This document shows positions 1 to 12,200 of a stretch of DNA of 64,000 nt, piece by piece; positions within the stretch are counted from its first letter, which is position 1, and each line of letters begins with the position of its first letter. Origin of the DNA: Plazaster borealis. Its lineage: Eukaryota; Echinodermata; Asteroidea; Forcipulatida; Labidiasteridae. A model generated the notes under the pieces. The model was not told the DNA's origin and made no database searches. It saw nothing but the letters and a program-made list of their open reading frames with translations. The position numbers were made by a program, and so were the translations under genes. The DNA is taken from positions 17,938,135 to 18,002,134 of the forward strand of contig CM037462.1 in the NCBI GenBank assembly GCA_021014325.1, written 5' to 3'.

Positions 1-182
1 TTGCAAGAAGTTGTTATTATTTTAGTGAGAAATTACCTCTTTCTCAAAAACTACGTTACTTCAGAGGGAGTCGTTTCTCACAACGTTTTATACTATCAAC
101 AGCTCTCCGTTGTTTGTTACCAAGTCAGTTTTTATGCTAATATATATTTTGAGTAATTACCAAAAGTGTACGGTGCCTTTAA
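1..182 (-). mobile_element. MITE family A, left-truncated by window edge
   Basis: Half of a family-A element (see 14359-14732) in reverse orientation, beginning in the central palindrome and ending with the terminal repeat and TTAA at 179-182. Confidence 0.8.
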
Positions 183-789
183 AAGTAAAACTTGACCAGT
201 TCCAGCAATATCCATTCATTATGGCATGCACTGTCAATATAATTTTTTAAAAAAGGCTAGTACAGTAAAACATAATTCAAACACATTTTTGACGTTTAAA
301 TTTTCTCACTTCCTCCAGCCAAATCCATTCTAAGCAATATTCCAAGAAGATTATCGACGCGAGTTGATTGACAGTCTGTGTAGACTGGAATAGGGATTGC
401 TCTTTATTTCCAACAATATCTAAAAAACTGCACCTCCAAGTCCCATTTTGATCATTTTTTCTCAATGATTGTAAGTAGGAGGGCTATCTTAGATAAGAAG
501 AGACAAGGCTTAAATGCTTGCTTTGAAGTTTCTGAATCTGAATTGTTTTATGAATGAGATGTGAGTTATGCTTACAAATATTAACTTAGTTTAGTATGTT
601 TAGTTTTTTTCGGGGCCGGTGTGTATATGTGCGTGTGCGGGGAAATGTGTACGGGAAAATGTGTACACACGAAATGTCAGTTATGACGAAACTGCCTATT
701 TTTAAAACTGTTTTATTTTAAAAAGGATTATTCCCATAGCTTTTCTTTCATGATTGATCATCATAACATATCAATCACGATCATGATGA

Positions 790-1510
790 TATCATTGTAC
801 GAATGCTGGTCAACTCGTACGCACGCAAACTTGTACGCATACAAACTCGTACGCACACCAACTCGTACAACCACCAACTCATTATAAGTCGCTACGTGTT
901 GACATACGGAAAAGGTTTCAACGTTTTTATGCAAAGTATAATAATAATAAATGGAACCATAATAACAAGTTGTAGGTGTAGATTTTTCGAAAGGTTTGAC
1001 AACTTTTAAGTTTTCCGTTTGTGATTTTTTTTCCCCCTTTAAGAGTATTATTAAAGAGTATTTCCAATTTGACGGATGGATTTTTTTTTTTTCGCAAGGT
1101 AGGGCCTATTTGATATTTTGTTGTTTTGTGGATACTGTTAAATTGTAAATTTGTTTGAACACTTTTTAAAGAATGGCCGTTTTGATATTTAATAAATGTT
1201 GAAATCGGACAACAGTTAGGCCCTAAGTTTTGATAGTGAATAAATTTTGAAATCTGAAAGATTGTTGGGAGTTTTTCCAGTTTGGAAAGTTTCCTTAATT
1301 AATTAGAATATTAATTAATTATTCACTCTTAGGCGTTATTGCGAATTAATTTTGAAATAGCCTACTTCAGTGGCACGATGCTTTCGTAAAACAGTCACTG
1401 GATGTTGTTTCCAATGACATTGATGTACAAGTATACGCACTTGGCTTGCGTACGAGTTTGTGTGTGTACGAGTTTGTGTGTGTACGAGTTGGTTGACGCA
1501 TGTTGATGAT
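790..1510. mobile_element. Foldback element with tandem CGTAC-containing subrepeats
   Basis: 796-880 holds tandem copies of an ACTCGTACGCACAC-like unit; 1422-1500 holds the reverse complement (TTTGTGTGTGTACGAG repeated). The arms are about 540 bp apart and can pair. The interior is AT-rich with no coding frame. Confidence 0.5.
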
Positions 1511-1985
1511 GTTTGGTACTTTATTTTTGGTCTGTTGGTTTATTGGATGTTATAGTTATACTTCTTATGAATCAAAAGAAATTGGTCATGTGAGCAGTAA
1601 TTTAATTATGTGGTTAGTGCAAAGTTGAAGTGATCCGAAACTGGTCAATGATCCTGAACTGGTCAAAAACGACTGTAGGCCCTACTAACATTTTGTATCT
1701 CCATGGCATAAGTTAACTTCTTTTAACATGTTTAAAGTTAAATAGCGCTTAGAAAACTTAGAAACATACGTATTTTTAAGCGCTCAAATGTTGTATTATT
1801 TTATTAAAAGGATGATAACCATAATTAAAGGCATATGATCCCAACAAGGGGATCCACCCGACCACGCCCCCTCCTGACCCCCACACCCCCACATCCACAA
1901 CGTCCGACTCGATCGACAATTCTCTCTCTCTCGATCGTCGAATAATGACATGAATGTTCAACATAACTGTTTATTTCCTACTCAC

Positions 1986-2111
1986 CACATAATAGGATAG
2001 AAGTCCTGTCTGGTAGTCCAGTACAAACCATCGAAACTGCCATCCTTTCATTACATTTGTCCACTTACTTAGTGGACCTTCCATTGATGTTTTTGTAGCA
2101 AACGAAGACAT
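1986..2111 (-). CDS. OSBPL9: ORP9/OSBPL9-like oxysterol-binding protein, first coding exon
   Basis: On the minus strand an ATG at 2111 opens a 42-codon exon that ends at the donor GTGAGT (1985-1980) in phase 0. Residues 10-29 read [20 protein letters not shown], followed by [13 protein letters not shown], which is the first part of the PH domain of ORP9 (also close to ORP10 and ORP11). ORP9-type proteins move sterol or phosphatidylserine and PI4P between ER and Golgi or endosomes; the PH domain binds PI4P. An in-frame upstream ATG at 2189 exists, but the 2111 start lies nearer the family N-terminus. I found no second exon between 1 and 1900, so the rest of the gene lies beyond the left edge. 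The choice of ORP9 over ORP10/11 rests on one exon. Confidence 0.85.
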
Positions 2112-2376
2112 CTTCAAATTCCAATGGCGACCGTGTAAAATTAATGCCGCCCTCAAGAGTTGAAACTTTCGAGAAGAAACCCTAACCAATAAGATCCTTT
2201 GTACGTTTTACACCTGGCATTAGCCAATCAGAAATAAGTTTACGTGAGCGCCTCTTTTAAACATAAAATCAAGATGGCCGAGTGGACAGGGAGTTTAATT
2301 TGAGATTTTTGCAGCGTTTTCTGAAACATTGACATTGATTCAGACCTGCTGTGTCTATTTCCAGAACCATTGTGAA
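2112..2376. promoter_or_regulatory. Divergent promoter between ORP9 and DEPDC1
   Basis: Only 265 bp separate the two start codons, so both 5' UTRs and core promoters must lie here unless non-coding exons exist upstream. Visible: CCAAT at 2224-2228, GCGCC at 2248-2252 followed 3 nt later by TTTAAA (2256-2261), and AAGATGGCC (2270-2278), a YY1-like core. CCAAT about 32 bp upstream of a CDE/CHR-like pair is the known layout of G2/M promoters bound by NF-Y and the DREAM/MMB complex. No clear TATA box was seen. Function is inferred. Confidence 0.6.
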
Positions 2377-5300
2377 ATGATGGCAGCGACACAATCTTCT
2401 GTGGAGCCATTCAAGGCTACGAAATTGGTGAGAACTTGCATATAATTACAACGTTCATAATCATGGTTACTCCAGTCCTTTCTTGAATTGATGCTTGTTT
2501 ACTTTTTACGGTTATTTTTAAAAAGGTTAAATTCTTTAAAAAAATTATTTTTAACCGTTTACTGTTTAATATCTTTTCTTACACCTTGCTACCTTACTTG
2601 CTTTATTATTATTATTATATATCTGACTGTACTACTTCACTTGCTTCGCTTTGTAAAACCGCTTGTTTGTTCAATGTTTGTTTGCTTTGCCTTTTGTAAA
2701 TTCTATAGGCCTACTCTGTGTATAGAAGTTACTTAAAAAACGTGTCACTGCTAGTCAGTGTTATGTTAATCATGTTAATTAAATAAATAAAACTGCTAAT
2801 GTCATTTTGAATTATTTGATTTTTATCAATAATTATCAATGTTTTTAATGTTATTGTTAGGCCTATGTTTCGTTTGTCATTTGACACATGTTTAATGATT
2901 GAATGATGGTTATAAACGTTAGTATTTTTTAATATTTATTTATTGATTCAAATTTTTTTAAAAAAACTTAACATAACTAAGGCAGTTGATGTTTTACCGG
3001 CAACGGTAAAATCATCTGAAACGTTTCTGTGGGAATTCATGATAAATAGAGCATGGAGGTACATGTAGGATCCTACCCCCATGATTTGAATACAGCAACC
3101 TCAGTCTGTGACATGTTTGATGCATCCACTACCAGCATCAAACATGTCACAGTCCAGATCAAATCACTGTGTGTTATCAAAATTTTCTTTATGTATTTTG
3201 TTAGACATCCTTAAAAATAAGAATATTCTTCTTTTTAAAGGAACGTTACAGAACTGGTAATTAAAATTTTCTTTAAGATCACAGATTTACATAAAACTTA
3301 CACGGTCTAATGATGATGATAGTAGAAAAAATCCCTAGAAATATATCTGTCTGAAAATGCCATATTTGATGAGAAATAAATAAAACTAATTTCCGATTGG
3401 AGTTTATCGCTCATGAGCGTTTTATTCATGCATTGTATAACACATGCAAATGTGTAATCGGTTTTTCACTATTTTCTCGTGACCCAGATGGCCGATCGAT
3501 CTCAAACTTCTACAGGTTTGTCAGTTTATGTATATATGGTGGATTATCATTATATAAAGTGCTTACACTGTTTTGTTAGCAAAAACCAATTCTGTAATAT
3601 TCCTTTAAAGTTTTACTACGGCTTATTATTTAAAATTGACACCTTCATTTTAATTTAAATGGATAGTAGGGCCTAATTAGTAATACCTTTTTCTATTTCT
3701 GATTTGTGGTTTTTGTGGATTTTGTGTTGAAAAAAAAATAAAGTCAAAAATTGCAGTACGGTAAAATAACATTTTACTGCCTAACATCGAACTGAATCTT
3801 TTAATAATTGTTTATTATTTGATCAGATTGTTTCAATTTAAAAAAATCATCTGACTCACATGTTTAAAGTTTCATAGAGCATTCAGGAGCACTTAGAATG
3901 GCCTAATATTAAAAAATATCAGGCCTAGTCTATAATAAAAAAACAGAAAATTATTGGGTTTTTAAAATAACTTTCATAACTTTTTTAGTTTAATTTTTTT
4001 TTTTTAAACTAATGATACCCTGTTTTGCTTTGGGGAGGGACTTGAAAATTATGTTTATGTATATAATACTATATGATATGCCTTTATAAACAATTCCTTT
4101 AATTTACAGGTCAGGCCTGGAATTACACGGAGGCCTGCCAGTAAAGGTGGCCCCTGGTCTTGGCCCTGGTGCCCCTTCAAAAATTTCCCATAGAGTTTAA
4201 GATTTTCCAGTGGAAATGCCCTTTGCAAAATAAAAATGGCCTTGCCCTCTCAAAAATGAAATTCCAGGCATAAATATTCAGCTCCCAATATTCAAAAACA
4301 TAACCTCCTAAATTTGTTTGTTTTTTATCCCCAAATTAAAGTGGAACATGATCATCCAGGAGTTCCGTTCTGGGATGCCCCTCAAACGCCATCGCAAGGG
4401 ACTCCGAAGCCGCCCCCATGACAACTGCTTCACATCATCAGAGGCTGTGGATTGGCTCCATGAATACTTACAAAACTGTGACAGGTTCGGCCCCTGGGTC
4501 ACGAAGTCACAGACTATCTCCTTGCTGGAAAAGTTTCTTCAGAGCAAGGTCATTCAGGTCGTGAAGGGGTCAACTAAGGGAAGTTCAGCAGCAAAGTTTG
4601 AAGACAATGGAGAACTTTACAGGTATGTTTGGGTTGGGCTCAATTTCATACATGTAGAGCTGCTTTTAGCGAAGCACAAAACAGTCATGCTTACTAGAAA
4701 TAGGTTACCAGCTGAAATACCATGTCATATGTACCATTTGTGACTGGTGACTGTGAATATTCAGAAATTTTTAAGTAATATTTTCTGCTTTAAAAGCAGC
4801 TTGATGAAGTTGTGCACAATTAGGGGGAGAGGGAATTATGCTTTGACACCTTTTGAGCGAGAGCATTTTAATGTATATTGGCGTGTCGTGGCCGAGCGGT
4901 CTAATGCACCGAACTTGAGTTCTGGTGGCTAAGTCATAAGGGTGTGGGTTCGAATCCTGGTAATGACGTGTTCTTGAGCAAGGCACTTCAACTGTAAATT
5001 GCTTGTCTTCACCCAAGGTTAAATGGGCACCTTAGAAGGCAGTGATGGTTCTTATGATTGTTGTAGCTTGATAGGCTACTTAACTTGGTAGCACAGGCTG
5101 TATCCCCAGGGAGCTGAGATGGATGAAATAAATGGCCCAGTAATGACCGGAGTAAATAATGTTCATGGGGCCTTAGACTATGAGCATCAAATTTGGCATA
5201 ACCTGCAATATATCCCCCATTATTACATTATATCAACCCTCGAGCTTTCAAGAACTATTGCTGACTCATATCTTCAAAACCTTTCCCCTGGTTTTGCCTG

Positions 5301-6210
5301 ATTCAGTACTGCATTGGACCAGGCATACACATGTCACGTGTTACAATAATTGCTAGATGTTGAGTGAGCTTGCTGGAGGATTCTGCTGGATATATTTAGG
5401 GTTTGCCCTTAACTTTTTCAGTGACTAGCCAGCAGGACCGGTTAGCTTGTCATTTCACTAGTCCATCACCATTTTTCACGAGTCAATATTTCAAAATAAA
5501 ATAGGGATGTTTGTCAACATTGAACTAGCCAGCCGGACCACTTGGAGTGAAATGTGACTCACTGGTCCTCAGGTGTTTTAACTGGCATTTGGCCAGCGGA
5601 CCCGTGTTAAAGGAGAACGCTGCTAGTACTTAGGTTGCATCTAAAATTAATGCAAAACAAGGGAATTTATCTTTTGATAGAGGTTTTAGGTGATAAGTGA
5701 TATCACATAACTTCCAATTACCGGTACAACGTTTGTAGTTTCAGGATTTTTGTTTGTTCATATTTTCAGATTCGTCCATGTCTCCCCGATCAAGAAACTT
5801 CGCTCTGCCCTTAGTAGCCGCTCCAACCTCCGCAGCGCTCGCACCCCTCTTAAAACCATCAACTCAGAGCCTGTCATCAGGACTCTGTCGTACGACAATC
5901 CAGCATTCAACATCAAGGACACGGATAAAGAGGGCAGTGAGAAGAGGAGGGTGGTGCCAGAGTGCCGTCTCGTCCAGCGACCTCTGACTGCAGCTCAGAC
6001 GGAAGAAGTTTGGCAAAGTGCAACTCTTACAAGGTACACCACATTGTCATCTTGTGGAGAGACTTCAAGAAAATGAACGCCTTATTTTTAATTCTCGCCG
6101 AGGCGAGTGGTGTTTTAAAGGGATTATACAGGATTGGTATGGATAAAAAACATTGTTATGTTTAGTTTAGTCTGAAAGCTTACTGATTATGAGGTTGATT
6201 ATCTAGAACC

Positions 6211-6247
<37 letters not shown>

Positions 6248-9200
6248 CTACAAAAAAAGGAAACAGCTGATTTCAGTTGTTACACCCAAAATTAAGGACA
6301 ATATTTTTGCATGCTGAAAATTGTGCATGGTTTGTCACTTTGATGTTCTATAATAGTTGAACACATAAAACATAAACGCTGTCTGCAACTATTCTGTCAG
6401 CTCTACCAATCATGTATAATACCTTTAAATTATTTCTTATGATGCCAATTGTGGATATAACTATAAGTACTAAGTATACAGTCCTTTATCAAACATACAG
6501 TAGACAAACAAAAGCTAGAAAAGGGCATTACACAGCATCAGGTTTACATACAACTGAGTTGGATGTAACTGGAAATCTATCTCATTGTTTTGGTTTGTTG
6601 TTCATTCGTTCACAAGTACCTAATATTTGTGGGTTGTTGCTAGGCTGCTCACATTACATTTGCCACAGGAATCCAAAATCTTGTTAACTGGATTTTTGTG
6701 TGTGACTTGCTTACATGTATGTTAAGATTTTATCACTGATATCACAATTCCTGAAACAAACTCAGCTCAGACTAAATTTCTGATACCTGTGATTAATTTA
6801 GGTAACGTTACTTTCCCTTGAATATTATTTGTGTTTTAACCTACACGGATGTGGGTTAAGCAGTGTATACTTAGAACTTTCCCTGAGTCCAATGGAAAAA
6901 AAAAACACAGGCATATTACTCAGATGGGATTCGAACCCACAACCTTTGCCATTCTAGAGCAGATGTCATACCACTAGACCACCGATCTTGCCCGGTAGCT
7001 AGAGGCCAGTTCAAATCCTATAATTAAAAAAAAATTAGGAAAATAAAACAAATTGAGTTTCGCTCGTTGATTTTCAATCCGGTGACTTTGTCTACAGACT
7101 GCAGAGGCTTCTCTGGTTGTCCAGCTTAGATTATCTCCTAGATGGCAGTTGCATCAACCCGAAGTACATCATACACAACTGCACTCATGTCAGCCGGAAC
7201 GGTGTAGTGCTCGTCACTAAGGATCAAGACGATCTCCCTCACTGGGTCCTCTCGGCTATGAAGTGCCTCGCCAACTGTAAGTCCCAGCTTTGAATCAGAC
7301 CAGGGCCCAATTTCATAGAGCTGCTTAAGCAGAAAATATTGCTTAGGAATTTTCTGTTTAGCATAAATGAGCAGGATACCAGTCACAAATTGTACGTGTG
7401 ACATGGTAGTTTGGCTGGTAACCTTAGTCTGGTAGGCATCATTTTGTTGTGCTTAGCTACTTGTTGTGCTTAAGCAGCTCTAGAGCTGCTTAAGCAGAAA
7501 ATATTGCTTAAAAATTTTCTGCTTTGCAGAAATGAACAGGATACCAGTCACAAATTGTAGGCGTGACATGGTAGTTTGGATTGTAACCTTAGTCTGGTAA
7601 GCATAATTTTGTTGTGCTTAGCTATTTTTTGTGCTTAAGCAGCTCTATGCAATTGGGCCCTGATTTTATTTCTAAAAGCAGGCCGTTTCTTTTAAAGGCA
7701 GGGTATACCTTTGGTAATTGCTCCAAAAGTTAATGAGCATATACTTACTTGGTAAGAAGCACTGCAGCTGTTGGTAATGTATAACATTTTGAGAAACGAT
7801 TCCCTTCTAAGGAATGTGATTTTAGAGAAAGGGATTTAAAAAAAGGTCAATCTGAGAAATGTTTCTCAGATTGTGTATTCCTATTACGGATTATTCTTCC
7901 CTGCGTGGACATAACCTCTCCAAATATCTCAAAAACGCCACCACCTTTTGAAATGCAATTTTCACCACAGGTTAGTTGTATTGTACATCTACATTTATCT
8001 AGGATTAAAACAATCAAACAGTTTCAAAAACCAAAGGTATACTTCGCCTTTACAATTGGTTTCTGGAACGATATTGAATTCTTGCCTTTTTAATTTTGAC
8101 TTTGTGCATCAGGGCCAAATGGAACAGAATCAGGTCTTCCAAACTACCCAGGCTTTGAGAAAGACGTCTTGAAGACCGTCAGCAACTATTTCCAGTCTCT
8201 CCCTCAACCCCTGCTGACACATCAACTCTACAATCTGATCATCGAGTCATTCGGTAAGTTACAACCACAAAAATGTGCCTTAGCTCAGAAAGTACTTGCT
8301 TAGCAGAAACAGTTCCCTAGCCAAAGATGCAGTGGCCTGCTTTATTTTTTGTTTTGTTGACAAAATTTGCTCAGCAAGATTTTCTGGCTCTTGTCCATTA
8401 GAAGATGTTCTTAGGGCAAACTTGCAGTATCAGACCTCTACTATTTTTCCATCAATATTCTTACCCTATTTGTGTTTTAGTAAGGTAAATAGACCGTGCA
8501 AGTCTCGCGCATAATCAAACATTTTTGGGACCACTTTGGTCCCACGTACGATGCTTTAACCCCCTTTAACGGGTCCCAATGTTCGAATACGCACGAGACT
8601 TGCACAGTCTATTAGGTCTTTACTACCAGTTGCTTGAGAGGTTTTTACTTAAAATGGCAATAAAGTCCAACATTCATCAAAGCAGTCATTCCCACAAGTG
8701 ACCTTACAAAAGAAGAAGTCGTATTTATGCAAAATTGTCCTCGCTTAGAAATAGAAGGAGGGGACCAGTCACAAACACCACACATCGAATGGCATTTTGG
8801 CTGGTAAATTGCTTTTATGGCAGTCAAAAATAATTCTGCGTTTAGCCTAGAAATTGGGGCTTGTACTGGCGTATTCTTTTTGTCACTTCTATTTCTTGAG
8901 TCAGGTAGATCCGTTTATATTTGGGTTTATAATTTGAAGTTGTTTAAATCTTTGCTTTTAAACTTCTATTCCTCTACTTTATTTCCCTCTTCATTCTTAC
9001 TCATGCTTTTACTGACAGTTTTTTTCCTTCTGATTTTGCATGAAATGTTTCCCTTTGTATAACCTCTGACCATAAATTTCCTAATTTCCTTATTTTTGTC
9101 AGCTTTATCTCTTTTCGAAAAATAAAACTTTGTTGATTTCTTGCCAACTTTTATAAAAGCTTTTAACCTACATGCCATTTTGACCCCCCACGCTAACCCA

Positions 9201-12200
9201 CCTCTTCTCCATCTCATCTACTATTAACAGTAACCGCTGAGCAACGAGACCGGGGTTTGTACCCTGGGGCGGAGTCTCCCTCCACCCCTCCAGATGCTAT
9301 CCAAGGATTAGCCTCATTCCAATCTGTGGAGAATCTCATGTTGAACATGACGTCAGGAGGCCTGTTTGGGTTCTCACCTGAGCTTGCCGGAGCGCCAGGC
9401 AGGCAGATTGGAGTCAGAGAGACTGCGGATCGGGACAGGCCTGTTTCTCAGGATGCCGTATCCAAGAGGTTGAAGATGATGGAGGTCAGAAATTGGATTG
9501 GTGACACCCGAGGTATACCGCCAAGTACTTTGACTTCTCATAGAGGTGAGCACCAGGCTGGAGAGGTTCAAAGCTGCATCACTCGTTCTCCAACCTCAAC
9601 GCGAGGAAGTAACATCATCCAACGCTCAGCCAGTATGCGTGTCACTGGCTTCGTTGGCCATGATGGGATCAGTCATGACAAACCTAGAATTTGGGATGGG
9701 AGGCAGTTGTCTACCCAGCCACAAGGAATGAGGCGCTGCATTTCAGAGCCGACAGGGGGACCTCATAATCAGAACAATGCCACTTCCAGTCAAGGGAAAG
9801 AACATCAGGTCAGGCCGGTTTCAAGTGGAACAAACCATGGCAGCAGCCAAGGGATTAATAACAGCTATGAGTACAGTCAGCATCAGAAGAGTCGGAGACC
9901 ACTATCAGCTCCAAGTCGGCAGGGGACCCCAAAGTACCCCTCTGCCTCCAACCTCAATGCTCCAGACCAGCAAAGAACCCAAGGAACAGTCACAGGGTCT
10001 AAAAGGTTCAACTCGGACAGTGAATCATCTAGACCAAGGTCGATCGCTTCTACTCGAGGAAACTCCCAATCATCGAGTGTTGACAAGCAAAGAGAGCTCA
10101 ATTATGGGTTCCCCATGAAGCACAACTATCCCACTGATGGTAGACGTCATTGTGGCTCGATGAATGACATCAATAATTCTGCCTCTTCAAACCCTCAGCA
10201 TCCTCCCAAGAAATCAACAAGCATCAGGAATCTCTTTGTCTCTCGGAGGTTCGGCTCAGCGAGTGAATTGATCCAGAAGATGTTCAAGACAAAGAGCACC
10301 ATCGGCTTTGCTGACGGCGCCCCCGTTGAACAGGATGCAGGAATGGACAATCGTCACAGTGGCTCAACGCCTCATTTTCAGCCTCAAGAGCAACAGCAAC
10401 CTCAAAATGGTTCCAAGGGAACCCCTCCCAACCTCATCAACAACATGAAGAAGATCAGCCCACCCTATCCACCGCCCCTCCGAGCAACTCACTCCTACTC
10501 CAACCTCGGAAGCTCACGTGAGAACAGCGACAGTCAAACACCGGATATTAACCCACAGGTGGTAGGACTTAGAGCGGCAAGCTCCTCCGATGTAAGGTCA
10601 TCAGTCAGAGTTAAAAGGTCAGAAGGGGAAAGAAAGCTGGCAAGAAGCGACAGCACAACAAGTAAGGTTCTCCCATGATTTGCTATTAATACACAAATCT
10701 AAACTTACAAAACTAACTCCATTTTTAACTCAACCGTTATTAACATATCAGGTAAAACTTAAATTGTTCATTGATATTTATGAACCTCATTCTCTCGCAA
10801 ACTAAACAAAATATATATATATACTAAAACGGAAAGTTCTCTTACTGACCCTTCCGTCAGCCATGGCTGGCACAAATGTAACAATATTGACATTTGCAGA
10901 GTGTAGTTGATGAATGCCTGTTGATAGTTTAGTTCAAGTTAAGGAAATTGCGTCATCATGATCTCAAAACAAAATCTGAAGTCCTAATTATGCATCCAAT
11001 AAATCAGAAAATAAAATTCCTTGTGATCCTCAAGGACAAAATACAGAACTGTAAATTGAACTCCTTTCAATCTGAAAGCTTGCTGCTTAAAGGGTCTGTT
11101 TACGTTTGGTAATTACTCATCAAATTAATGGCAATAATAAAAACTTACTTTGTAAAAAGTACAGCAGCTTCTGATAGCATAAAGCATTTTGCATCGAAGT
11201 GATGTGGTTATGGAAAAAGATATCAGTTTCATCCCCCCAAATTTGAATCTGAGAAACATTACTGTCAGTAACGTTTCTCAGATTGTGTATTCCATTACGG
11301 ATTATTCTTCCTGCATGGACATAACCGCTCCAGATTTTCAACGATATCTTATAAACGCGGCCACCTTTTGAAATGAAATTTTCACAGGTTAGTTTTATTG
11401 TATATCTACATTTATATATAGGTTTGAAACAATCAAACGGTTCCAAAAACCAAAGGTATACTTTCTCTTTAAAAATATCACGAGTACCAATCTGCCTTTT
11501 TGTTATGACCACTTCTTGATTCTCTTTAGGTTTGTACCTTAGCGATGACAAATCCTACACCCAGGAAGCCTTGAAGCTTTGCTGTCTCCTGCTGCCTCCA
11601 GTCAGCAGACGCAAACTCCAACTTGTCCTCAAACTCATGACCAGAATGGAAAGTAATCCAGACCTTGTCCTGAGCAGCCGTAAGACCACAAGACAACTGG
11701 TAAGATTGCTTCTGTCATGGCCGAGCGGATAAGAGCACCTGACTCAAGCTCTGGTGTTTCCGATCAGCAGAGTGTGGGTCCCGGTCGTGACACTTGTGTC
11801 CTTAAGCAAGACACTTAACCATTATTGCTGCGTCCTTCGGATGGGACGTAAAGCCGTAGGTCCCGTGTGTTGTGTAATGCACGTAAAAGAACCCAGTGCA
11901 CTTATCGTAAAGAGAAGGGGTTCGCCTCGGGGTTCCTGGTTTGTTTGGCTGCATATTGCGCCACAGCACCTTGTAAACATTACATGGTGCTATGTAAAGG
12001 AGTAGCTAGGTCTCATATTTCAGAAACCTAGCCCCACATACCTTGCAGGAAAATACTGAATGTTGAAGCGCCTTTAGCGTCACTGAGAGACGGATATAAG
12101 CGCAATATAAGAAGCCACTATTATTATTATTCTGCAGTCGCTAAGTTTTAAAGTCTTGCAAATATCCAGATGATTTTCCTTTGAGTGGACTGCTTCTTGT

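Noticed and set aside
277..465. Second exon of the ORP9 gene
   Set aside because: The frame does not continue the PH-domain sequence expected after LLSYY.
4881..4965. A tRNA-Leu gene
   Set aside because: A and B boxes are present but there is no matching acceptor stem, and the sequence continues into a SINE body seen in other copies.
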